A stretch of DNA of 64,000 nucleotides from positions 11,486 to 75,485 of the forward strand of contig CAYWGD010000024.1 in assembly GCA_964457335.1 (NCBI GenBank), read 5' to 3'. Positions 9,501 through 16,520 of the stretch are shown piece by piece (within the stretch, counting starts at the first letter, position 1; every line of letters starts with the position of its first letter). Source of the DNA: CAJBVW01 sp964457335. GTDB lineage: Bacteria > Myxococcota_A > UBA796 > SXON01. The notes beneath the pieces are model-generated. The model did no database searches and was not told the DNA's origin. It worked only from the letters and a program-made list of their open reading frames with translations. The translations under genes and the position numbers were made by a program.

Positions 9501-10181
9501 GGCGAAGCGCGCGCCCTCGGGCAGGTAGAGCTGCCCGCCGCCGAGCACGCGGAACTCGGTGTCGGGGTCGACCACGACCACGACGTCGTCGAACGCGCCC
9601 GTGACGGTGTCGGTCACGCGCAGCAGGTCGGTGCCGGCGGTCGAGCCGGCCTCGTACGCGCAGCCCGCGAGGCTCGCGCCGGTGCTGTCCGTGGGGAGCG
9701 AGCAGGTGTAGCTCCCGGAGCCGCCCTGCACCTCGATGGAGACCTCGGTCCCCAGGGGGACGTGCACCTCGTCTGGCGCCACGTCGAAGTCCGCCAGGAC
9801 GGAGATGGTGGCGACCGCCTCGCCGGGGCACGCCGCGTCGGTGACCGTGACCTCGTCGGTCACCCCGCCGACGGCCCCGGCCTGGTACGCGCCCGTGGAC
9901 GTGTTCACCGACGCGCCCGAGCCGTCGGTCGAGAGCGTGAAGAGGAAGCTGCCCGAGCCGCCCGAGGCGACCAATTGGACGAGCCCGTTGGCGCTCACCG
10001 TGGCCGAGCTGGGTGACACCGAAACGGCGCCTTCGCAGTTTGGATCCGCGGGCTCGCTGTCACCACCCGGGAGGTCCGGTGGCGGGTTGATGGTGGGTTC
10101 GCACCCGCACACCAACGGGAGGAGACCTAGACACAACGTAGAAAAGGTCAAGAGACCTGAAAAGTTGGCGAGGTTGGTCAT
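6534..10181 (-). CDS. Giant FG-GAP repeat surface lipoprotein
   Basis: Lipoprotein of 1215 aa whose hydrophobic leader ends LPLVCGC, giving a lipidation cysteine at 25 or 27. Residues about 50-260 form two Ig-like/Big-type domains with repeated GGSGSY/GGSGSF strands. Residues about 270-1215 hold many FG-GAP/VCBS units (DIDGDGYDDAVLG, DLDGDGNVDLVVG, DFDGDGWQDLAVG, DIDADGLCDLVVG and others), enough for more than one integrin-alpha-like beta-propeller, each with Asp-rich calcium loops. Its ATG lies only 22 bp from the start of the divergent cytochrome operon. A role in surface adhesion or carbohydrate/protein binding is inferred from the family; the substrate is unknown. Confidence 0.88.
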   Translation of the reverse strand: MTNLANFSGLLTFSTLCLGLLPLVCGCEPTINPPPDLPGGDSEPADPNCEGAVSVSPSSATVSANGLVQLVASGGSGSFLFTLSTDGSGASVNTSTGAYQAGAVGGVTDEVTVTDAACPGEAVATISVLADFDVAPDEVHVPLGTEVSIEVQGGSGSYTCSLPTDSTGASLAGCAYEAGSTAGTDLLRVTDTVTGAFDDVVVVVDPDTEFRVLGGGQLYLPEGARFAPAAQAGSGALEVTVLDGPLSADGDGVIADAAGTGTIRVSDRYAALAADVPVEVLAPLSADLPRDGERSGHGVIIPAGDIDGDGYDDAVLGSIELGIEANYGGGALVYAGGAGGLEPTPVRTFAGAVTEDTLGRGVAVGDLDGDGNVDLVVGVDRSDHGGTNIGRVEIYAGAPGSFFSDEPSRTLFGENEYGRFGAAVAVCDFDGDGWQDLAVGAVEDADLATATPADDQGAVHVFKGGEGGYGDRADFVLYGEIPDGTDFVGHAGMQLGTTLATGDIDADGLCDLVVGAPEGAIDGTGGDGDGIVVVYRGTTEDGLTLTRDPAAVIVATGTRDELGRRVAVGDVDGDGRDDIVVSEWKSDRGVTDGGAVWLFTSLDLDEIDPQETIDTSDADWWVFGTTEDGFVGSDLDLADLDGDGYADLIVGAYRQGLDEEGAVAVYAGSELATAPRWTDATGDSPWRLITGGAAGGRLGQAAGGVGDADGDGDGDLLLLAGYDSTWGVEAGSAWFVSGEDAPSLLDWPGVPSGHAIGQSLAFFDMDSNGTLDLLAGAPDAPDADVGANSGVLLTWTGAWEGDGTPILGGHAFHSGGDRFGYALSTAGDFDGDGRGDLAVVVRKEGKPSAWGTTQTAEASCVAGAETDTGSVLVYSGDSSGVVIRPSFVIYGEPDYIYGVHGGFDHDGDGYDDLLVRSWSWTDTGGFSIVYGRPADASLTTVICERETYHGTDEFDRLGYAGAALGDLDGDGCDEIAVGATGEDTVDAGTNHGTVRVLWGWGGGGCPSEPEVTTLSLTNTGSGLGAALAGGRDVDGDDIPDMVVGASEYLEDSAEIGGAWLVPGWHLLEAARAPIVAGALPAADETELAMLLPDTGLDLTYGLKGDVAGGLFGASVALVPDPQDADRALVAVGAPQGAAGGTDLSGGVALYRWGDAGLDTVPWAIVGGESAGPGGELGAALLGAEVDGQPLLVVGAPSSHQAGLEIGALYVARMRE

Positions 10182-10203
10182 GCGGGTGCTATATCACCAG
10201 CCC
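10182..10203. promoter_or_regulatory. Minimal divergent promoter gap (possible shared -10 box)
   Basis: Only 22 bp separate the two divergent ATGs (10181 and 10204), and neither has a Shine-Dalgarno sequence. The AT-rich hexamer TATATC (10190-10195) reads GATATA on the other strand and sits about 8-9 bases from both start codons, so it could be a -10 box for leaderless transcripts in both directions. This is inference from spacing alone. Confidence 0.3.
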
Positions 10204-11610
10204 ATGATGCCGCCACCGAGAACAATCTTTCTCCTCGTCGCCATCCCTCTTGCCAATGCGGGGTGTGGCACGATCCCTGTCACCACCTTCGGGGAGGTCG
10301 ACGCCGTCGACGAGCTCCTCTTGAGCGGCGGCGTCACCGCGGCGCGCCCCGTGCCCGGCCACCAGCTCCTCGCCGAGCAGGGGGACGCGATCTTTCTCCT
10401 CGTGGAGGGGGAGGACCCGGTCTCCGTATCGGACGTGGACGACACCCTCCTGGGCGCCGCCGTGTACGACGGGGAGCTGCTCGTGCTCACGGAGGACGGG
10501 CTCTCCGTGGTCGCCGCCGAGGACCTCGCCGTGACGCCGCTCGCCGCCGCCCTGGACGCGGCCCCCGACGAGCTCACGGGCGCCGGGGACTCGCTCTGGA
10601 TGCGCGTGGACGACGCGCTCTGGCTCCTCCGCGGGGACCAGCTCGGCACGGTCGCCGTCCCGGAGCGCGTGTTCACCGGGCCGCTCGCCGCGGGGATCGC
10701 GCCCAACGGCGCGTCGATGGCCTGGATCGGCGCCGAGGACCGCCTGGTCGGCGTCGACGTGGCCGGAAACGTGCGCGTCGATCGCGAGCTCGCGGTGACA
10801 CGCCTCGCCGCCGATCTCGACGGCGTGTGGGCGATCGTCGACGGCGAGCTCGTCCGCGGCGCCGTCGAGGGCGGGTGGCGCCGCTACGCGCTCCCCGCGG
10901 AGGTCGCGGACCTCGCCGCGGATCCCGGGGCCGCCGGGGCGTGGGTGCGCGCGGGCGACGAGGTCTTCCACGTCAGCTCCGACGGGGTGACGGAGACCTT
11001 CGATCGGCTCGACGTGGGGCTCGTCCCCGTGGGCATGGCGACCGATCCGCTCGGGCGGCTCGTCGCGTGGAACGAGGACCTCCACCGGGTCACCGCCGGG
11101 CGCGTGGTCGAGGTTCTCGGCCTCGAGGACCTCGACGTGGTTGACGTGGCCGCGACCGTGACCATCCTGCCCACGTCGCCCGAGGAGGTCGACTGGGTCG
11201 CGGTCACCGTCGACGACGGGGGGCTCGACGTCACGCAGAACGCCGACGGGAGCTGGAGCGCGCGGGTCGACGCCATCGCGTGGGCCGACGGCGAGCGCCA
11301 CACCCTCGTCGCGACCGCGTCGTACACGTCGGGCGCCGCCGTGCAGTCGGCGAGCCTCCGCTTCACGGCCGGCGCCGTCGGCGACGCGACGTGGAGCGAG
11401 CACGTCGAGCCGATCTACGTCAACGAGTGCGCGGTGTGTCACGCCGGTGACACCGCTACGCTCCTGAATTCGCCTGCCGTCTGGCAGGACCGCATCGAGG
11501 ACATCCTGCAACAGGTCGAGACGGGCGCGATGCCGCTCGCCGACGACCCGCTCACCGACGGCGAGATCGCCGTCATCACCGCCTGGCGTGACGGGGGGTT
11601 CCAACCGTGA
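10204..11610 (+). CDS. Lipoprotein with C-terminal c-type cytochrome domain
   Basis: 468-aa lipoprotein; the leader ends ANAGC with Cys21. The N-terminal ~350 residues look like a beta-propeller of short WD/PQQ-like blades (repeated LxxxDGELLVL, DDALWLL, DGVWAIVDGEL). The C-terminal domain carries a heme-attachment motif CAVCH (Cys409-Cys412-His413), preceded by HVEPIYVNECAVCH and followed by a methionine-containing GAMPLADDPL segment that could supply the distal ligand, as in planctomycete-type PSCyt1 domains. I took the ATG at 10204 because it gives the lipoprotein signal. It overlaps the next gene by four bases (GTGA), so it is first in a four-gene operon. An electron-transfer or substrate-sensing role at the cell surface is inferred. 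Confidence 0.75.
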   Translation: MMPPPRTIFLLVAIPLANAGCGTIPVTTFGEVDAVDELLLSGGVTAARPVPGHQLLAEQGDAIFLLVEGEDPVSVSDVDDTLLGAAVYDGELLVLTEDGLSVVAAEDLAVTPLAAALDAAPDELTGAGDSLWMRVDDALWLLRGDQLGTVAVPERVFTGPLAAGIAPNGASMAWIGAEDRLVGVDVAGNVRVDRELAVTRLAADLDGVWAIVDGELVRGAVEGGWRRYALPAEVADLAADPGAAGAWVRAGDEVFHVSSDGVTETFDRLDVGLVPVGMATDPLGRLVAWNEDLHRVTAGRVVEVLGLEDLDVVDVAATVTILPTSPEEVDWVAVTVDDGGLDVTQNADGSWSARVDAIAWADGERHTLVATASYTSGAAVQSASLRFTAGAVGDATWSEHVEPIYVNECAVCHAGDTATLLNSPAVWQDRIEDILQQVETGAMPLADDPLTDGEIAVITAWRDGGFQP

Positions 11611-13181
11611 TCCTGATCCTGGCAGCGACCATGATGGTCGCGAGGGCCGCGGACGCCGCGGCCGACGACAGCGTCTGTCCGACGGACGACGCGCTCATCA
11701 GCGGCAACGCCTGGCTCCGGGCGTTGTCCCTCGACCTCCGCGGCGTGGTCCCCACCGACGAGGAGTACGCCGAGGTCGAGGCCGCCGGCGAGGTCCCCGA
11801 GTCGCTGCTCGACGAGTGGCTCGCCACCGACGACTTCGCGTGGCAGGCCGTCCGCTACCACCGGTCGCTCCTCTGGCCGCGGGTGACGGACATCCGTCTC
11901 ATGGCCAACAAGCAGCGCCTGACGTACGACTACGACGCGGGCCTCTACTACCGCTACCTCGTGGCCGAGAACTACCGGGGTTGTCCGATGAAGACCTGCG
12001 GGGACTTCGAGGCGAGCTGGACCGCGGACGGCGAGCTCGTCACGACCGTCGACGAGGAGGGCTGCGTCCAGGAAGGCTGGGTGGAGGTGAACCCCTACTG
12101 GGACATGGCGGACACCGTCAAGGTGTGCGCGTTCGAGGCCCAGGAGACGCTGGTCTCCCCGCTGGGTACGGAGTGTGACACGTACGACGGGCGCTACGAC
12201 CCCTACTGCGGGTGCGGTCCCAACCTGGCGTGGTGTGACACCTTCAGCCTCGGCCACAACGGCGACAACCCCAACCCGCCCGTCGCCACCGCCATCGCCG
12301 GCGACCTCGAGCACCGCGTCGCCAAGGTGGTGCGGGAGGACCAGAGCTACCTCGAGCTCCTGACCGGCCGGACGATGTTCGTGAACGGGCCGCTCGTCCA
12401 CTTCCTCCGCTACCAGACGCAGGTACCGGCGCACGTGCGCTTCAACGAGGTGCCGATCGATCCGGACATCCTGCCGGATCTCTCGTTCGGCGACGAGGAC
12501 ACGTGGGTCGAGATCGAGCTCGGCGAGGAGCAGAGCGGCATCCTCACGTCGATGCTCTACCTGATGAAGTACCAGACGCGCCGCGCGCGGGCCAACCGCT
12601 TCTACAACGCGTTCCTCTGTCAACCCTTCCAACCTCCCGACACCGGGCTCACCGATCTCGACGATCCCACCCCCACGCTGAACCTCCGCGAGCGCGAGGG
12701 CTGCGACTACTGCCACGCGCTGCTCGAGCCCGCGGCCGCCCACTGGGGCCGCTGGGGCGAATACGGCGCCGGCTACCTCGATCCCGTCACGTTCCCGGCC
12801 CAGAACGACGACTGCGCGTGGTGCGCGGAGGCCGGCGAGTCCTGCAGCGCCGCGTGCAGCAACTACTACGTCGTCGACGCGCTCTCGAGCGAGGAGGACC
12901 CCTACATCGGGTGGCTCCGGTCCTACGAGTTCCTCGAGGAGCGCAACATCGACCACGTCGAGGTCGGCCCGAAGCTCCTGGTCTACTCCTCGGTGGTGGA
13001 CGGCCGGCTCCCGATGTGCGTCGCGAGCAACACGGCGGAGTGGCTCCTGGGCCGCGAGATCGGCCCGGACGACGAGGCGTGGGTCACCGAGCTCGCGACC
13101 GGGTTCTCGGCGGGCGGCTTCTCGTTCCAGGGGCTCGTGAAGGACATCGTCACCAGCGAAGAGTACCGGAGGGTCCGATGA
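11607..13181 (+). CDS. PSD1/DUF1549-DUF1588-like surface protein with heme motif
   Basis: 524 aa, started by the GTG at 11607 that overlaps the previous stop. The N-terminus is a signal peptide. ALSLDLRGVVPTDEEY resembles the start of DUF1549 (PSCyt2) proteins. The C-terminal third contains CDYCH (Cys366-Cys369-His370), another possible covalent heme site, then a Cys-rich stretch, and ends with LVKDIVTSEEYRR, resembling the DUF1585/1588 terminus (LVRAIVTSDxFR). Its position between a cytochrome-domain lipoprotein and a DUF1501 protein reproduces the planctomycete surface cytochrome/DUF1501 gene order. Its overlap with the next start (ATGA) indicates translational coupling. The biochemical role of this family is not established. 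Confidence 0.65.
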   Translation: MILILAATMMVARAADAAADDSVCPTDDALISGNAWLRALSLDLRGVVPTDEEYAEVEAAGEVPESLLDEWLATDDFAWQAVRYHRSLLWPRVTDIRLMANKQRLTYDYDAGLYYRYLVAENYRGCPMKTCGDFEASWTADGELVTTVDEEGCVQEGWVEVNPYWDMADTVKVCAFEAQETLVSPLGTECDTYDGRYDPYCGCGPNLAWCDTFSLGHNGDNPNPPVATAIAGDLEHRVAKVVREDQSYLELLTGRTMFVNGPLVHFLRYQTQVPAHVRFNEVPIDPDILPDLSFGDEDTWVEIELGEEQSGILTSMLYLMKYQTRRARANRFYNAFLCQPFQPPDTGLTDLDDPTPTLNLREREGCDYCHALLEPAAAHWGRWGEYGAGYLDPVTFPAQNDDCAWCAEAGESCSAACSNYYVVDALSSEEDPYIGWLRSYEFLEERNIDHVEVGPKLLVYSSVVDGRLPMCVASNTAEWLLGREIGPDDEAWVTELATGFSAGGFSFQGLVKDIVTSEEYRRVR

Positions 13182-13771
13182 TCGTGGCGTGGCTCGTGGC
13201 CTGCGCGCAGACCGGCACGGTGACGCCCGTCGCCGAGGTGGACGTCGCGACATTGGACGCCCCCGCCCGGCCCTGGCGCCGCATGAACATCGACCAGCTC
13301 GCGGCCTCGATGGAGGCGGTGAGCGGTCTCGAGTGGACGGAGACCGTCGACGGGGAGGAGGTGCGGCTCTTCGACAAGCTCTCCGGCAGCCTCGGCAAGC
13401 CCGACTACCTCTCGTCCACCTACGAGGAGCTCACGCCGGGGCTGCTCTTCCAGAAGTTCCTGGACGACGCGTCCAAGGACGTGTGCACCCGCTGGATCGA
13501 GCTCGAGGGCTCGCCCGCGACGGGCGATCGCCGGCTCATCGTGAACGCGTCGCCGGACGACACGCTCGCGACGAACCCCGACGGCATCGAGGCCGACCTC
13601 TCGGGTGCGCTCCGCTCGTTCCACGGGCGGGTCGTGGAGCCGGGCGATCCCGCGCTCACCCCGTGGCGATCGCTGTTCGCGGCGGGCGCCGACGCGAGCG
13701 GCGACCCCCTCGACGGCTGGCGCGTCGTGTGCGTCGGCCTCTTCACCCACCCCGACTTCTACACCTACTGA
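13178..13771 (+). CDS. Small putative lipoprotein of the DUF1501 operon
   Basis: 197 aa, beginning at the ATG at 13178 that overlaps the upstream stop. The very short leader MIVAWLVAC could be a minimal lipoprotein signal with Cys9. I do not recognise a domain; the body is soluble and acidic, with a Trp/Arg-rich segment (ARPWRRMNIDQLAASMEAVSGLEW) resembling linkers in DUF1592-type proteins, and it ends HPDFYTY. It sits between the PSD1-like gene and the DUF1501 gene, eight bases before the latter. It is most likely a structural or carrier subunit of the same envelope complex. Confidence 0.55.
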   Translation: MIVAWLVACAQTGTVTPVAEVDVATLDAPARPWRRMNIDQLAASMEAVSGLEWTETVDGEEVRLFDKLSGSLGKPDYLSSTYEELTPGLLFQKFLDDASKDVCTRWIELEGSPATGDRRLIVNASPDDTLATNPDGIEADLSGALRSFHGRVVEPGDPALTPWRSLFAAGADASGDPLDGWRVVCVGLFTHPDFYTY

Positions 13772-13779
13772 GGTACGCC

Positions 13780-15168
13780 ATGTCACGTTTCCGGTCCGTG
13801 CCCCCCCATGTCCTCGGGTGCAGCCGTCGCCAGCTGCTCCAGCGGGCCGCGGGGGTGGGCGGTGCCCTGGCGGCGTTCTCGGCGGGCCTCTCGTTGGGGG
13901 CCCGGTCCGCGCGCGCCGCGTCGACCGCCGACACCAACTTCATCTTCTGCTACTTCATGGGCGGCTGGGATCTGTTGCTCTGCCTCGATCCGCGCGACCC
14001 CGCGCTGTTCCGCGACGACCTGAAGAAGACGACGCGCATCCAGTGCGGCTACGACCAGCTGAGCTCCGCCTACCAGAACCTCGTGACGACGAGCGTGGAC
14101 GGCATGGTGTTCGGCCCCGCCATCGGCGACCTCGCGCGCCACGCCGACAAGCTCTGCATCGTGCGCGGCATGTCGATGGACACGCTGACCCACGAGGTCG
14201 GGCGCCGCCGCTTCCTCACGGGCCACGCGCCCGCCGGGCTCCAGGCGGTGGGATCGAGCCTCCCCACCGTGCTCGCGGCGCGGCTCGGGGGCGTCGAGCC
14301 CGTGCCGCAGCTCTCCATCGGTGTCGAGTCCTACAACGTCGACCAGCAGAGCTACGCGACGGCCATCCGCGTCGCGAGCGTGGGTGACCTCGTCCGCGCG
14401 CTGCGCCCCGGCGACTTCGACGTCTCGGAGGCGGAGCAGGAGGCGCTCGACCGCCTGCTCGCCGAGCACCTGGCCTGCACGCGCTTCGACACGAGCTCGG
14501 TGTACCGCGACGCCCTGAGCTACCGCGAGGCGGCGAAGCGCCTCGTGGCCCAGGGGCTCGACGGGCGCTTCGACTTCGGCGCCGAGACCGACGAGATGGC
14601 CGCCGTGCGAGACCTGTACGGCATCGACCCGGAGGACCTCGAGAGCGCGGCCGCCCAGTGCGCCGCGGCCGTCACCGCCATCACGAGCGGCATCAGCCGC
14701 TGCGTCTCCGTGATGCCGGCCAAGGACCTCGACCAGCACGGCCCCGAGTGGGCGACCGCGCACCCGGAGCGCCTCGAGGCCGGCTTCGACCTCGTGGCCG
14801 CGATGATCGACGACCTCTCCACGCGCGAGTACGGCGACACGGGCGAGAGCTGGCTCGACCACACCGTCATCGTCGGCTTCTCGGAGTTCGGTCGCTCGAC
14901 GCTGATCAACTCCGCGGGCGGCCGCGACCACTACCTGCACAACTCCTGCTTCCTCGCCGGGGGCGGCATCAAGAGCGGCGCGGTGATCGGCGCGACGAGC
15001 GACGTGGGCATGGCGCCGCAGGCCATGGACCTCGCCACCGGCGAGATCACGGCCGACGGGGAGACCGTGCGCCCGGAGCACATCTTCCGCGCGCTGTTGA
15101 AGAGCGTCGGGATCGAGGAGGACGTGGTCGACTACCGGGCGGAGGCGCTGACGGCGATCCTCAAGTAG
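13780..15168 (+). CDS. DUF1501 family Tat-exported protein
   Basis: 462-aa protein of the DUF1501 family, an alkaline-phosphatase/sulfatase-superfamily relative usually exported by Tat. The leader has the twin-arginine motif SRRQLLQ (Arg16-Arg17), a hydrophobic Ala/Gly segment and an ARAA cleavage site. The body has the expected FxGGWD near the start (YFMGGWDLLL), HxxGRRRFLTGHA in the middle and, near the C-terminus, VIVGFSEFGRSTLINSAGGRDHY, the strongly conserved EFGR...GGRDH region. It is the last gene of the operon; the convergent M23 gene lies beyond a gene-end palindrome. The activity of the family is unproven. Confidence 0.88.
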   Translation: MSRFRSVPPHVLGCSRRQLLQRAAGVGGALAAFSAGLSLGARSARAASTADTNFIFCYFMGGWDLLLCLDPRDPALFRDDLKKTTRIQCGYDQLSSAYQNLVTTSVDGMVFGPAIGDLARHADKLCIVRGMSMDTLTHEVGRRRFLTGHAPAGLQAVGSSLPTVLAARLGGVEPVPQLSIGVESYNVDQQSYATAIRVASVGDLVRALRPGDFDVSEAEQEALDRLLAEHLACTRFDTSSVYRDALSYREAAKRLVAQGLDGRFDFGAETDEMAAVRDLYGIDPEDLESAAAQCAAAVTAITSGISRCVSVMPAKDLDQHGPEWATAHPERLEAGFDLVAAMIDDLSTREYGDTGESWLDHTVIVGFSEFGRSTLINSAGGRDHYLHNSCFLAGGGIKSGAVIGATSDVGMAPQAMDLATGEITADGETVRPEHIFRALLKSVGIEEDVVDYRAEALTAILK

Positions 15169-15175
15169 GGGGGGA

Positions 15176-15220
15176 GGGGGGGCGTTGCGGGGGGGGCGTG
15201 AGCCCCCCCTGCCCCAAGAA
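15176..15220 (-). repeat. Gene-end GC palindrome, copy B
   Basis: Read on the minus strand: TTCTTGGGGCAGGGGGGGC, a short loop, a C-run arm, then CCGCAACGCCCCCC. It begins three bases after the M23 peptidase stop (15224), in that gene's orientation, in the gap between two convergent operons. Confidence 0.75.
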
Positions 15221-15223
15221 GCC

Positions 15224-16399
15224 TCAGGGTTCGATGCGCCACCCATCCCCGCGCCAGTCGAGGACCTCGATGTACGCGGGGCGCGACGGGAAGGTCAGGG
15301 TGTAGGCCTGCCAGTCCGAGTCCGAGCTCCGGGTGTCGGGCACGAGCACCATCCAGCCGTAGTCGAAGTCGTCGAGCGTCGTCTCCGTGCGGGCGTCGAT
15401 GCCCTCGCGGAAGTCGTAGTCGACGGTGCCGAGGTCGGTCTCGATGCGGTTGAGGTCGAGGTCGGTCTCGGGGGTGCGCACCTCGACCACGAAGGGCTCG
15501 CCGTCCGAGAGGATCTCGACCTCCATGCCGCCCACCTCGGTGCCGGGCACCAGGTGGAAGGGGTGCACGGCGGGGTCGTAGTCGCGGGCGCAGCTGGACG
15601 AGGGGTTCTCGTAGCTGTAGCGGGCGGTGCAGCGGGTGCCGAGGCGCACCTCCATGTGCAGGTGCGCGCTCGTGGCGTCGGTGTCGCCGACGTAGCCGAC
15701 GATCTGCCCCTCGGTGACGGAGTCGCCCTGCTCGACGGCGAACGCGGAGAGGTGGCTGAGCAGCACGTAGAACCGGTCGATCTCCTCCCCGTGGAAGTCG
15801 AAGCTCCAGTCGAGGTCGTGCCGGATGTAGAGGGAGTTGCCGTCGGTCGCCCCGCCGGCGTCGAGCTTCTCGATGTACCCGTCGGCGATCGCGTAGATGG
15901 GCTCGCCCTCCGGCGCGTCCCAGTCGGCGCCGCCGTGGAAGTCCTGGCGCATGGACGGGGAGAGCGTCCGCGGGCCGAAGCCGAAGTCGAGGTCGAAGGT
16001 CTCGTCGAGCGGCGAGGGGTAGCCCGAGAGGTCGGGCAGCTCGGTGCCGCGCTCGACCCACGTGATGCGGGGGTCGCCGGAGCTCGGGTCGGTGCCGGAG
16101 TCGGTGCCGGGATCGGTCCCGGAGTCGGTGCCGGGATCGGTCCCGGAGTCGGTGCCGGGATCGGTCCCGGAGTCGGTGTCGGCGGGGACGTCGGTGTCGC
16201 CGACGCCGGTGTCCTGCGGCGGGGCGGTGTCCTCGACCGGCGCCGTGGGCTTCACGCGCCCGAAGCCGTGGCCGCGCTTGGGGGGCCCGTCGTTCGCGTC
16301 GGGGCGGGCCGGGTCGAGGCAGCCAGCGAGCGCCAGCACGGGAAGAAGGGAGAGGGACGCGACGAGCGCGCCTGACAGTCGGAGAGTGGGTTGAGACAC
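15224..16399 (-). CDS. M23 (LytM-type) peptidase lipoprotein
   Basis: 391-aa lipoprotein; the leader ends LALAGC (Cys27). A Pro/Asp/Thr-rich linker follows, containing a perfectly repeated TDSGTDPG block. The M23 domain spans about residues 130-310 and shows the zinc-binding elements as FHGGADW (His near 151, Asp near 155) and HLHMEV (HxH near 248-250). These proteases cut peptidoglycan cross-links or, when degenerate, activate amidases. The stretch IYAIADGYIEKLDAGG between the motifs is standard for the fold. A C-terminal beta-rich domain of about 80 aa is unassigned. The lipid anchor implies action on the periplasmic face of an envelope membrane. Confidence 0.85.
   Translation of the reverse strand: MSQPTLRLSGALVASLSLLPVLALAGCLDPARPDANDGPPKRGHGFGRVKPTAPVEDTAPPQDTGVGDTDVPADTDSGTDPGTDSGTDPGTDSGTDPGTDSGTDPSSGDPRITWVERGTELPDLSGYPSPLDETFDLDFGFGPRTLSPSMRQDFHGGADWDAPEGEPIYAIADGYIEKLDAGGATDGNSLYIRHDLDWSFDFHGEEIDRFYVLLSHLSAFAVEQGDSVTEGQIVGYVGDTDATSAHLHMEVRLGTRCTARYSYENPSSSCARDYDPAVHPFHLVPGTEVGGMEVEILSDGEPFVVEVRTPETDLDLNRIETDLGTVDYDFREGIDARTETTLDDFDYGWMVLVPDTRSSDSDWQAYTLTFPSRPAYIEVLDWRGDGWRIEP
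16104..16175. repeat. Three perfect 24-bp tandem repeats inside the M23 lipoprotein gene
   Basis: A 24-bp unit repeats identically at 16104-16127, 16128-16151 and 16152-16175, with degenerate copies on both sides. It encodes the TDSGTDPG linker repeats. The nucleotide identity suggests recent slippage and therefore a variable linker length. Confidence 0.85.
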
Positions 16400-16520
16400 G
16401 CATCCTCTGGGCGTGTCCCGACCCTACCGAACGCGGAGCCCGGCTGTCATCTGGGCGTGGGCTTATGCCGGCCTTACTCGTCGTGAACCGCTGAGCACCG
16501 GGTGCCGGTCCCGATTTCGC

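Noticed and set aside
6585..10016. A 1143-codon plus-strand frame opposite the giant FG-GAP gene
   Set aside because: Frame shadow with no start signal or domain; same reasoning holds for the other very long antisense frames at 16413-20684, 20513-25333, 27611-31336 and 57704-63757.
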